From Saussurea involucrata (Eukaryota; Streptophyta; Magnoliopsida; Asterales; Asteraceae): a stretch of DNA of 64,000 bases. Where the stretch lies: NCBI GenBank assembly GCA_033807775.1, contig CM066312.1, positions 29,299,696-29,363,695 on the forward strand, given 5' to 3'. The stretch's first letter is position 1, and the number at the start of each line of letters is the position of its first letter. Of this stretch, positions 59,879 to 64,000 are shown piece after piece. The position numbers and the translations under genes were made by a program. The notes beneath the pieces were generated by a model, which was not told where the DNA came from, did no database searches, and saw nothing but the letters and a program-made list of their open reading frames with translations.

Positions 59879-61295
59879 TACCTCGAGCCTTCCATTGGAT
59901 TTGTTTAACCTGCTTGCTCTGAAGTTGTCTACTCAAACAAGGTTGAAATTTATGTTGTATGACATTTCTTCCATTTGTATTGTATTGGGATTTGAAAATA
60001 ATTTTTGCATTCTAAAGAATCCAGCTGTTTGTTATGTTTCCTTCTTTCTTTTTCAAATAGCAAACAAACTCACACACCCATCCATGTCCATAAACTTACA
60101 ACCTAACCTAAGGGATGCAATGCAGGGTCTTGATTGCTTATTTTTCTATTAACATGTTCTAGATTCACACTTTCTATTTAGTTAGGTATTTCTCTAAACT
60201 AATAAGTATTATAACTTCAAGGGAAAATTTGACCAGTCTCTTATGTTTCTAGGTATCCCGTCTCTTGGAACTCTTTCATGCCTACGAGAAGGATCCCGAT
60301 GTGAAGCTCATAATTATGAAGGTATTCATCCCCCCATCCTCCCTCCATTGCTTGATTCAGTTTTTATTTGTATATGACTGACTGACTCACAAGGGAAGGA
60401 ATGTAGGGTGAAGGAAGGGTTTTCTGTGCTGGTGGTGATGTTACAGCTGTCGTTCACGATATTAATAAAGGTTCATAATACAATGCCTTTCTTTCCTCTC
60501 CTAAATCCTAATTCATTTCTCTTCGCTCTTCTATGCTCGTCCACAAATTAAGCAAACAATTAGGTTTTTGGACATTAATCTCATTATTACAAGTTGGAAA
60601 TTGAGTTAATGGTGGTGATTTATTGCTTGTCTGATGAGAGAATTTTTTGAGTATTAGATAGCTGGAAACTAGGGGCAAACTTTTTCTCTAAAAAATTTAC
60701 ATTGAATTATTTGATGGCAACATACACTAAACCTCAGGTAACCAGCTCTCAGAATCACTCACTGCTTTCTTTTTACTAATACAACTACAAATTCTTCCTA
60801 CATTTTAACACATTGCTACTTACACTAATATGTGTCATCTTATGTTAATTTCAAATCATACTTTAAGGTGTCACTCCTTAGAGGAATTGTGATGGGAGGT
60901 GGTGCAGGCGTTTCAATACATGGTAGATTTCGAGTTGCTATAGATAATTCAGTATCTCTCTTGCTACATTCATATGCTTGAACAAACTTTCAGCTGTCAA
61001 TTTTAGCATCCTATGTGTGTATGTATATATTCACTTAATTGGGTTACCCATCTGTTAATTTAAGTCTTCTGCTCTTTTCTTATCACTGCTCAAGTTGTAG
61101 TTATTCATTGATTAATTCTATTCACTGTCTACAACAACCTTCAATCAGAGTAGTAATCTTTCCAAAAACCAAATTTTTTTGTTTACATATTTTATTCTAA
61201 CATTTGGCAGGTTTTTGCCATGCCAGAGACTGAATTAGAGTTATTCCCAAATGTAGGTGCCTCTTATTACTTATCAAGACTACATGGATTCTTTG
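57947..61295 (+). pseudogene. 3-hydroxyisobutyryl-CoA hydrolase-like, exons 1-7 (5' half)
   Basis: Exons 57947-57964, 59137-59217, 60253-60321, 60407-60470, 60658-60736, 60868-60951 and 61211-61295 join in one open frame. They carry NRPKQLNALS, GEGRVFCAGGDVTAVVHDIN (oxyanion-hole region), DSWKLGANFFSKKFTLNYLM + ATYTKPQ, GIVMGGGAGVSIHGRFRVA and FAMPETELELFPNVGASYYL + SRLHGFFG. In the family the last block usually reads FPDVG; here the Asp, thought to take part in catalysis, is Asn. After exon 7 only a possible remnant of the next exon (GACAAAATGAATAC, near 61381) is seen, then transposon debris. The product would be about 170 of roughly 380 residues. It is probably a truncated copy; the missing 3' half has a relative upstream at 49435-51485. 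Confidence 0.87.
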
Positions 61296-61764
61296 GTAAT
61301 TTCATGTTGATCTTACTCTTACATTTTTATGATATAGAATGATATTTCTGCAAGAGCAATCCTTTGTCGATTTATGATCAGGACAAAATGAATACAGGGT
61401 ACAGTAACCCAAATATTGTATGTTCTCATTTATCACATACATCTTGTTTCATCTTGAAAAGCATTACTTATTAGGCATGTTTGTGTTGTTGGTCGTGAAG
61501 TAGCAAGGATAATGTTGAATACTTACCATCCCTATGCATGGCTTCAAAGTTTTCCTACTTGAATGTATGGAATGGTAGCGTTTCCAATGCTCTCTTCCAC
61601 ATCTTCTACTCTCGTTGGTCAGCATCATCTCTCAACCTTGCTCTCATACCAATTGATACACTTCTGTATTCAATATGGAAACATAAATGAATTACAATAA
61701 CAAATAGAAAAGAATGATGGCTTCGGCTATAATGATTTTCAATGAAACATTTCAAGAGCCTCAC
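61296..61764 (-). mobile_element. Copia leader/LTR fragment in hydrolase remnant
   Basis: On the minus strand GTGTATCA is followed by ATTGGTATGAGAGCAAGGTT, a primer-binding-like site one base from TGGTATCAGAGC. That implies an LTR end at 61654 and an element leader at about 61540-61653. The LTR is truncated near 61764. 61296-61540 holds only decayed gene sequence. Confidence 0.5.
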
Positions 61765-61866
61765 TTACCTGGTAAGTGCTTACCCAATTTGTGTGGCACA
61801 ACCCCCGAGTGTTTAATTACCAAGTAAGAGGGAGGCAGTAAGTATTTAGTAAACAACCTCTAAGTG
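61765..61866. mobile_element. End fragment related to the PIF/Harbinger-like element
   Basis: CTTACCTGGTAAGTGCTTAC and AGTATTTAGTAAACAACCTC + TAAG resemble the right end of 45999-46954. Only this end is present. Confidence 0.45.
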
Positions 61867-62499
61867 TTGATGATGGATGAGATGTTGTTTGTCTAACAAA
61901 TTCAACTACAGATTCCTCCATTGAAATATTTCCAATTATTTTCCTTTGAAGTTTTCTTCAATTGCTGGGATGATATGTTACCCTAACAACAGTTAGATGA
62001 TATGTTTTGGTGGAAAATCAGTGATATGAGAAATATATTGGGTTTTCTCCTTCAACACTATCTACTAACATTTGGAAATCTCTAATTCAAAATCTGAGAT
62101 GCAATTAAGCATTGGCGATTCACAATTTAGACAAGCTATTAGGTTGAAAACTTTATGTGGATGGTTTTGCCAAAAGAAAAGGAAACATTACTGTTTATGC
62201 AATACTAATACTACTCAATATGGTACTTGTTGCATCTTTCATAGGGTGGAGGTGGAAATATTATGTTTGCATTGAAATTGTCATCCATTGTAGGTTATCT
62301 TAGTTTTTCATTGAAGTTACTTCTTTCCTTACACCCCCTCAGTTTGGCTCATGGCAGCTGTTACATGTGAGGGTATGGTCCATACTCTACTTTATTAAAT
62401 AAAGTTGATTACTACATATAGGAGTTGCTTGGATATTAATCCACTCAATCAGGTGAAAAAACCCATAAAATTTATAACTAATCATAAAAAATTTATAAC
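61867..62499. other. Intergenic sequence, no supportable gene
   Basis: Short ORFs only; no recognisable family or repeat. Confidence 0.4.
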
Positions 62500-63598
62500 A
62501 TCATGCGAAATCATGAAATTCTTGTTGGTGTTCACGGAAGTTGTCAATAAAAACTATTGTTATAATTGAGATGAATGGCATTGTTAGTCTTGAAATTACA
62601 AAAGTTTTCGTAACACAAATACTCAGAAGTTTTCGTAACCAACCAACAAACGTTTCGCAAACCGAAAGTTTTCGAAGACCACAGATGCGAAAACTAAACT
62701 TCTCACAAACAACCCTTGCAAAAATAATTCTTTTCGTAGAAACCTGATGCGTAAACCCAAACTTTTCGTAACCAACGGATGTGAGAACAATTCTTTTCGT
62801 AGAACCCTTATGCGAAAACAAGGACTTTTCACAGATGCCTAATACGAAAACTCAGACTTTTCGCAGACCACACTTGAAAACAACTACTTTTCTTATAAGG
62901 CCCTTGCGAAAACTTTTCCTCATAAATCCTTTGCAATGAGTAAACTTCAGGTGAACCTTGCGAAAACCTCAGATGAATCTTGCGAAAACCAGATGAACTT
63001 GCGAAAACTTTTGAATCTTGCGAAAACATAGCCAAAAATTGAATTTAGGTCATATTTTCTTCAATTTTGATTGTTTTATGATGAGACTTTCACAGATTTG
63101 TTCGAAAATGGATTTCGTACAACTTTGTAGTTTAATTCAAAAACTAAAACCTCCAAAATCTCAACCTTTCGATCAAGAACAGTGAACTCAAGGTTTTCGA
63201 ACAAAATTTCACCAAATCCTCAAATTCTTTGATTTCAGACCGAATTAGGCTATGAACTATGAAGCAATATGTTCTAAAACACAAATCGAATGTAGTCTAA
63301 TCAATCTCAGATCCAAAAACTCCCAAAATGAAGAATTCGTGAAAAAGTGAACAGTAAATGCGAAAACAATCAAGAAAATTCCAAAAACTTTCAAAATCTC
63401 TCATGAATGATCAAGATCTGTCTGATAAATCCGTATGGCTCTGATACCAAAAGTAAACACCAGATCTATTAGGTAATCATCAAATCATTCATTGATCTTG
63501 AGAAATTCTAGAGAATTACATATGAGTTGAACACTTTCTCTCTCTAGAATCTCTCTAACTTTCTCTCTCAATATATTACAATTAAGCTTCTCTACTTA
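62500..63598 (-). mobile_element. Copia-type leader and LTR fragment, minus orientation
   Basis: TTTTGGTATCAGAGCCATAC on the minus strand (about 63436-63455) is a primer-binding-like site. Upstream of it, toward 63598, lies LTR-like sequence with AGAATTCTCTAGA-type AT-rich motifs. Downstream, toward 62500, is a leader. At 62590-63030 the leader repeats a TTTTCGCAAG-like motif many times. Overlapping short ORFs there are not supported as genes. Confidence 0.5.
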
Positions 63599-64000
63599 CT
63601 TGCTTACTCTGTCCTCATCCGCACACTTACTGGTCTTGAAGATGGCTTCTATTTCCTTCAACCATCTCATCGCCTTCACTGGGTCTCTATCTCCTGAGTA
63701 AGTTGGAGGTCTATAGTTTAAGAACATCTTGTAATCACACCTTCTTGACATTGGTATGACCGTAGGTGTAATGGGCATTTCGTCTTCCAAACCAGGATCT
63801 GGTGTTTCAGTATGACGAGCTTTGTCGAACATAGTCTGGATATTTGCTTGAAGTCTTCCCATCTCCGCCATCAAATCGTCTCTGGTAATAAACTCCGTAC
63901 CTCGCCCCTGAACTCTACCTCCAGTTCTGCCCCCAGTTCTACTCCCCGTTCTACCTCCGGATCTACCTCCCCCTCGCTCTCCTCTTCTTCCCCCCGTTCC
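63599..64000 (-). pseudogene. Ty3/gypsy-type gag N-terminal part, related to element F, cut by window edge
   Basis: The minus strand reads a Gly/Arg-rich N-terminus, then ITRDDL, MAEMGRLQANIQTMFDKARH, PGLEDEMPITPT and PPTYSGDRDPVKAMRWLKEI + EAIFKTSKCADEDRV. This is closely similar to the gag of F (16591-17856). It breaks off at about 63599 against copia LTR sequence, so the second half of the gag domain and the zinc knuckles are missing here. The start codon lies outside the window. Confidence 0.82.

Overview
The window is plant nuclear DNA from a repeat-rich dicot genome. Spliced nuclear genes, plant LTR-retrotransposon lineages (Tat and Tekay Ty3/gypsy, SIRE-like Ty1/copia), a hAT transposon, a plant LINE and PIF/Harbinger- and Helitron-type termini all point there. 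The repeat families resemble those of Asteraceae, but that placement is an inference from memory. No bacterial operon, rRNA, tRNA or CRISPR was seen.

Positions 1-21.4 kb are one nest of insertions. The host is a minus-strand copia element (E; gag at 9845-11368 and 19591-20332, 5' LTR 20408-21367). A Tekay chromovirus (D; integrase end 7310-7957, LTR 8000-9844) sits in E. A Tat element (C; LTR 6463-7309) sits in the D integrase. An inverted Tat element (B; LTR 4588-5492) sits in the antisense ORF of C. A third Tat element (A; spliced antisense ORF 866-3101, LTR 3500-4477) sits in the B leader. Separately, a gag-only gypsy-type element (F, 11369-19590) split E, and a hAT transposon (G, 12005-15519) split the left LTR of F. 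The right LTR of F preserves the empty hAT site.

Positions 20.2-41.2 kb are the most unusual part: eight head-to-tail units of about 1.62 kb. Each unit holds the first gag codons, leader, primer-binding site and complete 5' LTR of E, plus flanking genomic DNA with a 30-bp minisatellite. This looks like a satellite array born by tandem duplication across one retrotransposon end. A nearly complete SIRE-like copia element (H, 22872-30944) later inserted into unit 2. H has a perfect 5-bp target duplication but no 3' LTR.

Positions 41.2-49.4 kb hold the minisatellite's genomic flank, AT-rich repeats, a decayed O-fucosyltransferase fragment ending near a Helitron-like 3' terminus, a non-autonomous PIF/Harbinger-like element and a DUF247-like fragment.

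Positions 49.4-61.3 kb contain a rearranged 3-hydroxyisobutyryl-CoA hydrolase locus (valine catabolism). An open 3' half ending in a peroxisomal AKL signal lies upstream of two copies of the 5' end. The 5' copies come from a 1.96-kb duplication with a 3'-truncated LINE between them. Only the second copy continues, through exon 7, before decaying. Positions 61.3-64 kb return to copia leader/LTR fragments and a second gypsy gag of the F type cut by the window edge. No gene here appears complete and undamaged; the HIBCH fragments are the only non-transposon coding sequence with long undamaged frames.
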